From Deltaproteobacteria bacterium (GTDB lineage Bacteria > Desulfobacterota > Desulfobacteria > Desulfobacterales > C00003060), in the NCBI GenBank assembly GCA_003647435.1, contig QMMV01000003.1, positions 1 through 19,370 of the forward strand: a DNA stretch of 19,370 nt. The letters run 5' to 3'. Below, one piece after another: positions 1 through 7,291 of this stretch. The notes under the pieces were generated by a model, which worked only from the letters and a program-made list of their open reading frames with translations, was not told the DNA's origin and did no database searches. Both the position numbers and the translations under genes were made by a program. Every line of letters begins with the position of its first letter. Position 1 is the stretch's first letter.

Positions 1-221
1 CCCAGGCATCGGAAGCCGTTGCCCGAATAGACCCGAAGGAGATTGAATCAATCGTTGACATTGTCATACAAAAAAGGTTGCGTCCCCTTATCCAGCTTGT
101 TGCAAAATCCCAGCGCGAGACAGGGTTTTCGCCCACGGAGATATTCGGCGGCATTGGGTACATATTGGGCCTCATGGGGATTGGCATGTATTTTAGATAC
201 CGCAAAGGCGGTAAGTCTTGA
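1..221 (+). CDS. C-terminal end of a NikL/CbiL-like nickel/cobalt ECF transporter component (partial)
   Basis: The reading frame is open from base 3 to a TGA at 219-221, giving the last 72 residues of a protein that starts before the window. It has a charged, probably amphipathic stretch, then one hydrophobic membrane segment with the core GGIGYILGLMGIGMYF, then a short basic tail (RYRKGGKS). This layout matches, from memory, the C-terminus of the additional component (NikL, also called CbiL) of nickel ECF importers, in which a periplasmic domain is tethered by one C-terminal helix after a coiled region. The next gene, a cbiQ relic, starts at TTG 218 and overlaps this stop (TTGA), which supports a transporter operon. 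The substrate, nickel or cobalt, cannot be told from this fragment, and another small membrane partner such as a CbiN-type protein is possible. Confidence 0.55.
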   Translation, partial: QASEAVARIDPKEIESIVDIVIQKRLRPLIQLVAKSQRETGFSPTEIFGGIGYILGLMGIGMYFRYRKGGKS

Positions 222-644
222 ACATAGTTGAACCCTTTGCATACGGCAATTCGTTTGTCCACCGCCTTGACCCACGTGTAAAAATCATCACAGCGGCCCT
301 GTATTCCATTGTGGTAGCCCTTACGTATGAATTGACCATCCTTTTTGTGTCCGCAGTCTCAGCCCTAGCGATCCTGGTCGCAGCCAGACTGCCCCTGAAG
401 AAGGTGTTCTGGCGCTTGATTGTAGTGAATGGATTCATACTATCTCATAGGGATGCTTATCCTTAAAGGCTATGAACGATCAAGGCGCATTTACAACGCT
501 ATGCTCTGCCGTGGATTCAAGGGAAGGTTCTATATCCTTGAACCCTATGAATTTAATGCATCGGATTGGATTTTTGGGATTATCTCCTTGTTATTCATCG
601 CCGGGCTGGTGGTAATACAATGGATACCAACAAAATTATTATAA
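218..644 (+). pseudogene. cbiQ: cbiQ/nikQ relic: ECF transporter transmembrane (T) component with internal deletion and frameshift
   Basis: The intact gene would encode the T-component of a Co/Ni ECF importer, a membrane protein of about 250 residues. From TTG 218 the frame reads as a normal CbiQ N-terminus (HRLDPRVKIITAALYS, then a membrane helix) to about residue 74 (VVNGFI) and stops at 464-466. The recognisable CbiQ C-terminus, including the ATPase-coupling motif ERSRRIYNAMLCRGF and a last membrane helix, lies in a different frame from about 429 to the TAA at 642-644. Together the parts give about 140 residues, so roughly 100 residues from the middle (several helices and the first coupling motif) are missing, with the join near 430-440. 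The deletion also changes the frame, so no functional T-component is expected. An assembly error is the main alternative. The 3' end overlaps the start of the cbiO relic. Confidence 0.8.
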
Positions 645-1275
645 TACTTGAGGGAATAAGCTTCGCCTATCGAGGGAGCTCCCTGATATTTGATCGATTT
701 GATTTTGAGTTCAAGCAAGGGGACAGGATTGGCCTTATAGGGCCAAACGGAAGTGGAAAGACCACACTTTTTCACATCATGATAGGGCTTCTCAAGCCCA
801 TGTGGGGCAGTGTAACGGCCTTTGGCAAAACAAGGATCAAGGAGATCGATTTTCGAGAAATGCGCAAAGATATCGGACTCCTTTTCCAGGATGCGGATGA
901 CCAGCTATTTTGCCCCACCGCAACCGAAGATATAGCTTTCGGTCCCCTCAACCTGGGCAAATCCCACGATGAGGTCCGTGAGATTGTTGAACATACCTTG
1001 GAGATCTTGGAATTGAAGGGTTTTTAAAACCGAGTAACATATAATCTCTCCAGCGGAGAAAAAAGTTGGTTTCGCTGGCAACCGTATTAGCAATGAGACC
1101 TGAAGCCCTACTATTGGATGAACCCACCACAGGGCTTGATGAAGATGTCACCAAAAGAATCATTCAAATCTTGAACAACCTGGATCTCTCATATATCATT
1201 GCATCACATGATAAAAATTTTCTAAATGAAACAACCCAGAAGATATGTAAATTAAATGATGGCAAGATAAGATAG
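620..1275 (+). pseudogene. cbiO: cbiO/nikO relic: ECF transporter ATPase with nonsense codon and frameshift
   Basis: The intact product would be the ATPase that powers the Co/Ni ECF importer. ATG 620 fits family length better than an upstream ATG at 566, which would lie inside cbiQ. Visible parts are Walker A (GPNGSGKTT), Q-loop (FQDADDQLF), signature (LSSGEKK), Walker B with D-loop (LLLDEPTTGLD) and H-switch (ASHD). Two lesions separate them. An in-frame TAA at 1025-1027 stands where the family normally has a Glu codon (after KGF, before NRVTYNL), consistent with GAA to TAA. Then the A run at 1059-1064 in the signature is one base short, so Walker B and all that follows lie in another frame, ending at TAG 1273-1275. 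The total of about 218 codons is near full length, so this looks like recent point damage. Homopolymer sequencing error could explain the second lesion but not the first. Confidence 0.85.
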
Positions 1276-1343
1276 ATATATGGAGTAATTTTTCTGCCAT
1301 TAAATATTAGGAAGAACCAAAAAACATGATATAGGCGATTGTT

Positions 1344-2195
1344 ATGCACATCAAAAAGTATAGACGCCGGAAAAAGCTTAAAGAACTTCCGGCTATTGTT
1401 CTTACTGCCTTCGGTACAACAAAAAAAGGCAAGGCTGTATATCAGCCACTTGACAGTTTAGTGCATAGTGAATTCAAAGATTACGATGTTTCATGGGCAT
1501 ATACTTCGGAGATAATCCGGGAAAAAACAAGTAAGGCAGGCATCTTGCAAATCCTTGCATCCCTTGAAGAGCGAGGTTTTACCAAGATTGTTGTTCAGCC
1601 GCTTCTGATCTTTCCGGGAACTGAATATGATATCCTTACAGATACGTGCCAGGCCTTTCCCTCTCTCAAGGTTCTGGTGGGAGAGGCACTGCTTCATCGG
1701 TGGCATTTTGTAGAACAGGTACTGGATGTTATCTCAAAAGATTTTATCTCTCCTGAAGAAGGAGTCAACCTGCTCGTTGCACATGGCACACCACTGTCTA
1801 ACGATTCTGCAAACATTATTTACTTAGGGCTTGATAATATTCTCTCCAGGAGGTTTAAAAACGTTTCTTTTTGTTCGGTCGAAGGGATCCCTGATAGCGA
1901 AGGTATATTTAGAAGAATTCAAGGGAATTTCTCTTCCTCTCATTCAGGCAAAATCAAGTTAAGAGCCCGCATTATACCCTTCATGTATGTTACAGGTCTT
2001 CATGTTGAACAGGACATTTTAGGGGAAAAGGAAAGCTATAAAAAGCGTTTAGAAGAGATTGGATTTACCGTGGAATGTTTGACCGTTGAGTATCAAGGGG
2101 AACGGTTTTATAAAGGACTCGGTTTTTATGAAGAAATAAGGGAATTCTTTCTCGATAGGATAAGGCGTTCCCTGGATCTTATAAGATTTTATTAG
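1344..2195 (+). CDS. cbiK: Sirohydrochlorin cobaltochelatase CbiK
   Basis: Class II chelatase that inserts Co2+ into sirohydrochlorin, the first committed step of the anaerobic (early cobalt) B12 route, in the cytoplasm and without ATP. The 283-residue product has the N-terminal motif LTAFGTT (residues 20-26), a conserved acidic residue at E94 (FPGTEY), the active-site histidine H147 (VAHGTP), and the second metal/porphyrin-side histidine H220 (FMYVTGLH, followed by DILGE). These correspond to the metal-binding Glu and two His known in Salmonella CbiK. There is a short basic N-terminal extension (residues 1-14) but no signal peptide, so it does not look like the periplasmic CbiK form known from Desulfovibrio. 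ATG 1344 has only a weak ribosome site (AGGCGA). It lies 68 bp after the decayed importer and is the first intact gene of the block. Confidence 0.93.
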   Translation: MHIKKYRRRKKLKELPAIVLTAFGTTKKGKAVYQPLDSLVHSEFKDYDVSWAYTSEIIREKTSKAGILQILASLEERGFTKIVVQPLLIFPGTEYDILTDTCQAFPSLKVLVGEALLHRWHFVEQVLDVISKDFISPEEGVNLLVAHGTPLSNDSANIIYLGLDNILSRRFKNVSFCSVEGIPDSEGIFRRIQGNFSSSHSGKIKLRARIIPFMYVTGLHVEQDILGEKESYKKRLEEIGFTVECLTVEYQGERFYKGLGFYEEIREFFLDRIRRSLDLIRFY

Positions 2196-2205
2196 TGAGC
2201 ACTTG

Positions 2206-3033
2206 ATGAACATAAATATCTTCAATGAGACAATTACGTATCAACCACTCGACAAATCTTACAGGGGTCTCTTTCCCTTCAAAATCGCCACCACGTCTTA
2301 TATCTATCCTGACAACATCCTTCCGAACATAAGGATGCTGGCCCCATATTTAGACGAGATAGAGCTGGTGCTCTATGAAAGCGGCAGCCTCCCAACAAGC
2401 AATGAGATAACCGCACTGGCCGAAATACGCGAGGAACACGGTCTTACCTACAATGTCCACCTCCCTATTGATATCTTTTTAGGGGATCTGAACCCCGCGA
2501 TTCGAAATTACGGGGCAGGCATGGTTCAAGAGATTATCAAATTGACGGGTCTGCTCAGGCCGTCCACCTATACGGTCCACCTTTCGCTGAAGAACCCAGA
2601 TGGCCACATTCATGCAGACATCGGTCAATGGAGAATGCGCCTTTCCAAAAGCATAGAAGAAATTCTTAGAAGAGTCGTCACACCGAGACAGATTTCTGTT
2701 GAGACGCTCGATTATCCTTTGGACCTTATAGAAGAAATTATTGAAGCGTTTGATATCTCGGTCTGCCTTGATTTTGGACACCTGATTTTGTACGAGCACT
2801 CAATTGTCGATTATGCGAAGCGATACCTGGCACGAGCAACTGTTGTCCATCTGCATGGAGTCAGGCATGGCCGCGATCACTTATCCTTGGAGGCGCTGGA
2901 CGAAAATCAGATGAAGACTATTTCGTCAATCCTTGATAATTTCACTGGTACTGTATCAATTGAAGTTTTCTCTTTTCATGACTTAACAACCTCACTTGAA
3001 CTCTTGGAACAATATTGCTGTCACAAAAGGTGA
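2206..3033 (+). CDS. cbiR: Cobamide-remodelling phosphodiesterase CbiR (AP-endonuclease-2-like TIM barrel)
   Basis: CbiR, known from Akkermansia and found in several anaerobes, opens the nucleotide loop of cobamides and releases cobinamide phosphate, so that foreign cobamides can be rebuilt with a preferred lower ligand. The 275-residue protein resembles the xylose-isomerase/AP-endonuclease-2 TIM-barrel family. Near the N-terminus is FKIATTSYIYPDNILPN (about 25-41), which I associate with CbiR. Candidate metal ligands are H85 (NVHLP), H125 (TVHLS), E166 (SVETLD), D189 and H192 (CLDFGH), H215/H217 (VVHLHG), H221 and E253 (SIEVF). ATG 2206 was chosen over TTG at 2203; neither has a strong ribosome site. 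It starts 10 bp after cbiK and is followed by cbiP. The assignment rests on remembered family features; another sugar-phosphate isomerase/epimerase-like enzyme is the alternative. Confidence 0.75.
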   Translation: MNINIFNETITYQPLDKSYRGLFPFKIATTSYIYPDNILPNIRMLAPYLDEIELVLYESGSLPTSNEITALAEIREEHGLTYNVHLPIDIFLGDLNPAIRNYGAGMVQEIIKLTGLLRPSTYTVHLSLKNPDGHIHADIGQWRMRLSKSIEEILRRVVTPRQISVETLDYPLDLIEEIIEAFDISVCLDFGHLILYEHSIVDYAKRYLARATVVHLHGVRHGRDHLSLEALDENQMKTISSILDNFTGTVSIEVFSFHDLTTSLELLEQYCCHKR

Positions 3034-3048
3034 AGTAAGGAAGGAGAA

Positions 3049-4572
3049 ATGACCAAAGCCATCATGTTTTTGGGAACCGGCAGTGATGTGGGGAAATCCA
3101 TTGCAGCAACTGCCTTCTGCCGGATTTTTAAAAGAAGGGGATACAAGGTCGCTCCCTTCAAGGCCCAGAATATGTCCAACAACTCCTATGTTACTATGGA
3201 AGGAGGAGAGATCGGCCGGGCGCAAGTGGTACAGGCCGAAGCTGCTGACGTATTGCCCTCAGTACACATGAATCCAATCCTCCTGAAACCATCCTCAAAC
3301 CTGGGTTCCCAGATTATCCTGCATGGAAAGGTATTTGGCCAGATGGAGGCCCTTGCTTATCATGACTTCAAACCCAGGCTGAAAAACGCAGTTTTGGAAT
3401 CCTATGAGCGGCTGGCCAGGGAATACGACCTTATTGTCATGGAGGGGGCCGGGAGCTGTTGCGAGATGAACCTCAAAGAGAATGACCTTGTGAATTTTTC
3501 CGTGGCAAAGGCGATGAATGCGCCCTGCATTCTAGTTGCGGATATTGATCGAGGAGGCGTTTTTGCACAGATCATCGGGAGCCTTCATCTTATGACTAGA
3601 AAAGAGAGAGAGCTTACCGTCGGCTTTCTAATTAACAAGTTTCGCGGAGACCCGAATCTTTTTTCATCTGGGATTGAATACATTGAGAAAAAGACCGGCA
3701 GGCCCGTTTTGGGTCTGATTCCATTCTATCGGGGCATTCTCATCGATTCTGAGGACTCTGTTGCGGTCCAGGAGGATAAACGAAAACCCAGGCCAGTTGG
3801 TCCAGCTTCAGTCAACATAGCCGTGGTAAGATTCCCTTCCATTTCTAATTTTACGGACCTGGAAATACTTGAAAGAGAGCCGGACGTAGTCGTCAATTAC
3901 CTCTTTCGCCCCAAGGAGTTATCAGGCGATTACGATTGTCTTATCCTGCCAGGAGCGAAGAATGTGATGGAAGATGCTGCCTGGCTAACTCGAACCGGCT
4001 GGAAAAAGGTCATAGGGAGGTTTGTAAAAGGAGGGGGAAGAGTGCTTGGTATCTGCGGAGGGTATCAGCTCTTGGGAGAGAGGATCAAGGACCCATTGGG
4101 AGTGGAATCGGATCGAAGGGAGGTAAAGGGCCTTAATCTTCTTCCCATAGAAACGTTGCTTGAAGATCAAAAAGTGGTGCGTAAGGTCACGGGCATCTGT
4201 TTAATGAATGGGAAAAGGGTCAGGGGCTATGAGATCCACATGGGCCGGAGTAAGGCTTTACGGCGCAAAGGGGAGATATTTCTAAGGATTCACCAAACGG
4301 GAGATAAAAGGTCATGGGATGATGGTTGGCGCACAGCAGGGGGCCAAATTGCAGGGACTTATGTCCACGGGATACTGGATCACTCGGGCTTCAGGGGTGA
4401 ATTTCTTAACAGTCTTCGAAGGTCCAAGGGGCTAGAGGAAAGAGCACCCAGAGGGGGAAGACTCGGACGTTTTCACCAGTATGACCTGCTAGCCGATCAC
4501 TTTGAGACACACTGTGACGTGGAAAAGACCCTTTCCCTCATGGGCCTGCGCCAGGAGAAGGATCATGTTTAA
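3049..4572 (+). CDS. cbiP: Cobyric acid synthase CbiP (CobQ), glutamine-dependent
   Basis: Amidates the b, d, e and g side chains of (adenosyl)cobyrinic acid a,c-diamide using glutamine and ATP, giving cobyric acid. The 507-residue length is normal. The N-terminal dethiobiotin-synthetase-like ATPase domain carries the P-loop-like GTGSDVGKS (residues 9-17), FKAQNMSNNS (37-46) and MEGAGS (131-136). The C-terminal class I glutamine amidotransferase domain has LILPGAKN (298-305), the nucleophile C336 in GICGGYQLLG, and H440 in GTYVHGILD. After GAGS the family usually has a small residue pair then E-x-N; here it is C137-C138-E-M-N, a mild departure. The start has a strong ribosome site (AAGGAGAA, just upstream of ATG 3049). 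It ends with TAA 4570-4572, overlapping the start of cobU at 4565. Confidence 0.96.
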   Translation: MTKAIMFLGTGSDVGKSIAATAFCRIFKRRGYKVAPFKAQNMSNNSYVTMEGGEIGRAQVVQAEAADVLPSVHMNPILLKPSSNLGSQIILHGKVFGQMEALAYHDFKPRLKNAVLESYERLAREYDLIVMEGAGSCCEMNLKENDLVNFSVAKAMNAPCILVADIDRGGVFAQIIGSLHLMTRKERELTVGFLINKFRGDPNLFSSGIEYIEKKTGRPVLGLIPFYRGILIDSEDSVAVQEDKRKPRPVGPASVNIAVVRFPSISNFTDLEILEREPDVVVNYLFRPKELSGDYDCLILPGAKNVMEDAAWLTRTGWKKVIGRFVKGGGRVLGICGGYQLLGERIKDPLGVESDRREVKGLNLLPIETLLEDQKVVRKVTGICLMNGKRVRGYEIHMGRSKALRRKGEIFLRIHQTGDKRSWDDGWRTAGGQIAGTYVHGILDHSGFRGEFLNSLRRSKGLEERAPRGGRLGRFHQYDLLADHFETHCDVEKTLSLMGLRQEKDHV

Positions 4573-5113
4573 GACCAAATATGAGCGTGGATGCATGCTG
4601 GTTTTGGGAGGAGCCAAAAGCGGAAAGAGCCGCTTTGCCCTGGATGTGTGCAATGCCTTGAACAGGAAACGTATTTTTCTGGCGACGGCTCAGGCCATGG
4701 ATCAAGAAATGGAGGAACGGATCCTGCGGCACCAGGCCGAACGGGGATCGGAGTGGCTTACGGTGGAGGAACCGTTCAGGGTCGCCTCTACAATTCGTAA
4801 AATGGACAAACAAGACACGGTTATCATGGTTGATTGTCTGACCCTCTGGTTGAACAATCTGTTCATGAAATATGGAGAGGATCGGGAAGAGGTTAATCGG
4901 AATATCGAAGATCTCGTGAGACAATTATCCGACGTTCATGGTGCGGTCGTGGTAGTGAGCAACGAAGTCGGCATGGGCATTGTTCCCGAAAACCCGCTGT
5001 CTCGAAGATATCGCGATACCGCAGGCCTCTTGAATCAACGAGTTGCCGGTATGGCCGATACTGTAGTAGCGGTCCTAGCCGGACAGCCTCTGGTGTTAAA
5101 GGATGCAGGGTGA
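4565..5113 (+). CDS. cobU: Adenosylcobinamide kinase / adenosylcobinamide-phosphate guanylyltransferase CobU
   Basis: Bifunctional nucleotide-loop enzyme: phosphorylates adenosylcobinamide and then transfers GMP to give AdoCbi-GDP, the substrate of CobS. The 182-residue product has the P-loop GGAKSGKS (residues 15-22), a candidate guanylylation histidine H56 (ILRHQAERG, aligned by eye with Salmonella His46), VDCLTLWLNNL, and the family C-terminal block VSNEVGMGIVPENPLSRRYRD. ATG 4565 is supported by AGGAG about ten bases upstream and by normal family length; the frame is open to 4502, but that would add residues encoded inside cbiP. It overlaps the cbiP stop, implying coupled translation. Because CbiR releases cobinamide phosphate, CobU can take that product straight into cobamide rebuilding (inference). 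Confidence 0.95.
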   Translation: MFKTKYERGCMLVLGGAKSGKSRFALDVCNALNRKRIFLATAQAMDQEMEERILRHQAERGSEWLTVEEPFRVASTIRKMDKQDTVIMVDCLTLWLNNLFMKYGEDREEVNRNIEDLVRQLSDVHGAVVVVSNEVGMGIVPENPLSRRYRDTAGLLNQRVAGMADTVVAVLAGQPLVLKDAG

Positions 5114-5202
5114 CGCCCTTTTTCAGGAGATATTGATTTTTAGCTGTCTGGGAGAAGACAGGCACCCTATGGTGGTCCCTTTGAACAAATGAGCGTATTG
5201 AT

Positions 5203-6615
5203 ATGGATCCGCTGCTGGAAAAACGTGTAAAGATCGCCCGGCTCTGTATCGCTGGAACCCATAGCGGGTGCGGTAAGACCACTGTTTCCCTAGGGATCAT
5301 GGCCGCCCTTGTGATGAGAGGTTACACTGTCCAGCCTTTCAAGGTGGGTCCTGATTTCATTGATCCAGGTCATCACAGAAGGGTGACCGGAAGGGATTCC
5401 CACAACCTGGACGGATGGATACTAGACCCTGAGCATAACCGGCAGATCTTTGAACGCTATGGCCATGATGCGCATGTGTCTGTAGTTGAAGGCGTCATGG
5501 GCCTGTTTGATGGGTTCTCCGGCAGCGATGAAGCCGGCTCAACGGCCCAGATGGCCAAGTGGCTTGATCTGCCTGTAATCCTTATCATAGATGCCAGGGC
5601 CATGGCACGATCCGCTGCTGCGGTTGCCCTGGGCTTTTCCAGGTTTGATCCCGATCTTTCACTGAAAGGCATCATTTTTAACCGCGTGGGGAGTAAAGGT
5701 CATGCTCAAGTGATAGAAGATGCACTGCGTTCCAGTACCGAGCTGCCGTTATTCGGGTGTTTGCCTTATAATGAGGAACTTGAAATCCCCTCCAGGCACC
5801 TTGGGCTTGTAACACATGAGGATTTTGGCATGGGTGAAAACCTTATCCGGCAACTGGCCAACTGGATCGAGGAGAACGTGGACCTGGTCCGTCTCATGGA
5901 ATGCCTGGATCTGCCTGACAGACCAGCAGTGCAGGCAATAGAAATGGCAAGGGATACGCAGAGGCACACAGAAGCAAAGACCAGAATAGGCATTGCGATG
6001 GATGAGGCATTCTGTTTTTATTACCTGGAGAACCTGAGGCTTCTAAGGGAAGCGGGAGCTGCGCTTGAATTTTTCTCCCCCCTTCACTCAAAACACCTGC
6101 CTAAAGGCATAAAAGGCCTGATCTTAGGAGGAGGTTATCCCGAACTCCACTGCAAGGCCCTTTCCCAGAATCATGATCTATTGAATGAGATAAGGATGTT
6201 CGCTTTAAGCGGAAGGCCGGTTTATGCGGAGTGCGGCGGTCTTATGTTCCTTATGAAAGAGATCCGTGACCTAAAAGGACATTCCTATCCCATGGCAGGC
6301 ATCTTTAACATGACCGCACAGATGGAGAGACGGTTGAATGCCCTGGGTTACAGGGAGGTAATAACCCGGAAAGAGAGCATGTTAGGCCCTTCCGGCACAA
6401 GGGTCAAAGGCCATGAATTTCACTACTCCCTTATCAGTAATATAGGAAGCCCTGTTGAATGTATATACTCCATGAACGATCGAAATCTGCGTCTCAATAA
6501 AGATGAAGGTTTTTTCAAAAACAGGGTGCTGGGATCCTATGTCCACCTGCACTGGGGGTCCAATCCAGAGGTGGCAACCTGCTTTGTGGACTATTGCCGC
6601 AGGTTTGACGGTTGA
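5203..6615 (+). CDS. cbiA: Cobyrinic acid a,c-diamide synthase CbiA (CobB)
   Basis: Glutamine- and ATP-dependent amidation of the a and c carboxylates of cobyrinic acid, upstream of CbiP. The 470-residue product has an N-terminal ATPase domain with P-loop GTHSGCGKTT (residues 18-27), KVGPDFIDPGHH (47-58) and VEGVMGLFDG (95-104). The C-terminal glutamine amidotransferase domain has LILGGGYPEL (306-315), nucleophile C344 in AECGGLMFL and H448 in SYVHLHWGS. An in-frame TGA at 5182-5184 rules out a longer start, so ATG 5203 is used despite a weak ribosome site. The 89-bp gap after cobU is one of the larger gaps in the block and holds a small hairpin (5144-5161). Confidence 0.95.
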   Translation: MDPLLEKRVKIARLCIAGTHSGCGKTTVSLGIMAALVMRGYTVQPFKVGPDFIDPGHHRRVTGRDSHNLDGWILDPEHNRQIFERYGHDAHVSVVEGVMGLFDGFSGSDEAGSTAQMAKWLDLPVILIIDARAMARSAAAVALGFSRFDPDLSLKGIIFNRVGSKGHAQVIEDALRSSTELPLFGCLPYNEELEIPSRHLGLVTHEDFGMGENLIRQLANWIEENVDLVRLMECLDLPDRPAVQAIEMARDTQRHTEAKTRIGIAMDEAFCFYYLENLRLLREAGAALEFFSPLHSKHLPKGIKGLILGGGYPELHCKALSQNHDLLNEIRMFALSGRPVYAECGGLMFLMKEIRDLKGHSYPMAGIFNMTAQMERRLNALGYREVITRKESMLGPSGTRVKGHEFHYSLISNIGSPVECIYSMNDRNLRLNKDEGFFKNRVLGSYVHLHWGSNPEVATCFVDYCRRFDG

Positions 6616-6633
6616 TGAAGACAAGGAGCCATA

Positions 6634-7284
6634 ATGAGTAACAACCATTTGACTGTTGAGCCTGGTGAAATAGAAAATAAATCATTTGCCATCATAGAAT
6701 CGGAAGTCCCCGAGCCCCGTCCCTTTCAAGGAGAAGAGTGGCAGGTTGTCCGGAGGATGATTCACGCCACGGCCGACTTTGAACTGTTATCTCTTGTTAA
6801 ATTTCACCCTGACGCAGTCAAGACCGGTACCACTGCCTTGAAATCAGGCTGCCTGATTGTGACGGATACGGAAATGGCCCGCACTGGCATTCCTGCAAGA
6901 CGTATGGAACGACTTGGATGTCAGGTCAAATGCTACATGAATGACCCAGCCGTGATAGACAGGGCTTCCAAGGAAGGCCTGACCCGCGCTGCCGTGGCCG
7001 TGGACCACGCCGCATCCCGGCTGACTAATAATATTTGTGTTATTGGCAATGCCCCCACTGCCCTTTTGAGAGTCCTTGAGGTTATCAGGAAAGGGCAATG
7101 CAAACCTGCATTGATAGTGGGTATGCCGGTGGGCTTTGTAAACGCAAAAGAATCAAAAGAGCTGCTTGCTTCACAGAGTCGGGTCCCTTTTATCACAATC
7201 ATGGGTCGAAAAGGCGGATCTGCCCTGGCGGCATCGGTGGTAAACCAGTTGGCCGAGTTGGCCCTGGAACAGGAAAAGGGATAG
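6634..7284 (+). CDS. cbiC: Cobalt-precorrin-8 methylmutase CbiC
   Basis: Moves the C11 methyl to C12 of cobalt-precorrin-8 to give cobyrinic acid, the last ring-forming step. The 216-residue protein has the catalytic histidine at H44 in RMIHATADFE, the substrate-contact block KTGTTALKSGCLIVTDTEMAR (starting near residue 63), a VIGNAPTALL loop (about 135-144), and the C-terminal phosphate/substrate loop GRKGGSALAAS. The start ATG 6634 follows a good ribosome site (AAGGAG) seven bases upstream, 18 bp after cbiA. All expected motifs are intact. Confidence 0.95.
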   Translation: MSNNHLTVEPGEIENKSFAIIESEVPEPRPFQGEEWQVVRRMIHATADFELLSLVKFHPDAVKTGTTALKSGCLIVTDTEMARTGIPARRMERLGCQVKCYMNDPAVIDRASKEGLTRAAVAVDHAASRLTNNICVIGNAPTALLRVLEVIRKGQCKPALIVGMPVGFVNAKESKELLASQSRVPFITIMGRKGGSALAASVVNQLAELALEQEKG

Positions 7285-7291
7285 TTGATCA

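Noticed and set aside
566..619. Upstream ATG start for cbiO
   Set aside because: The extra 18 codons overlap the cbiQ C-terminus and are not like CbiO; ATG 620 gives the usual N-terminus.
4502..4564. Longer N-terminus for cobU inside cbiP
   Set aside because: The added residues are basic and Trp-rich, not family-like, and ATG 4565 has a good ribosome site and normal length.
5144..5161. Hairpin CTGTCT/AGACAG between cobU and cbiA as a terminator
   Set aside because: Only six pairs, with no T-tract, inside what looks like one operon; at most an mRNA processing site.
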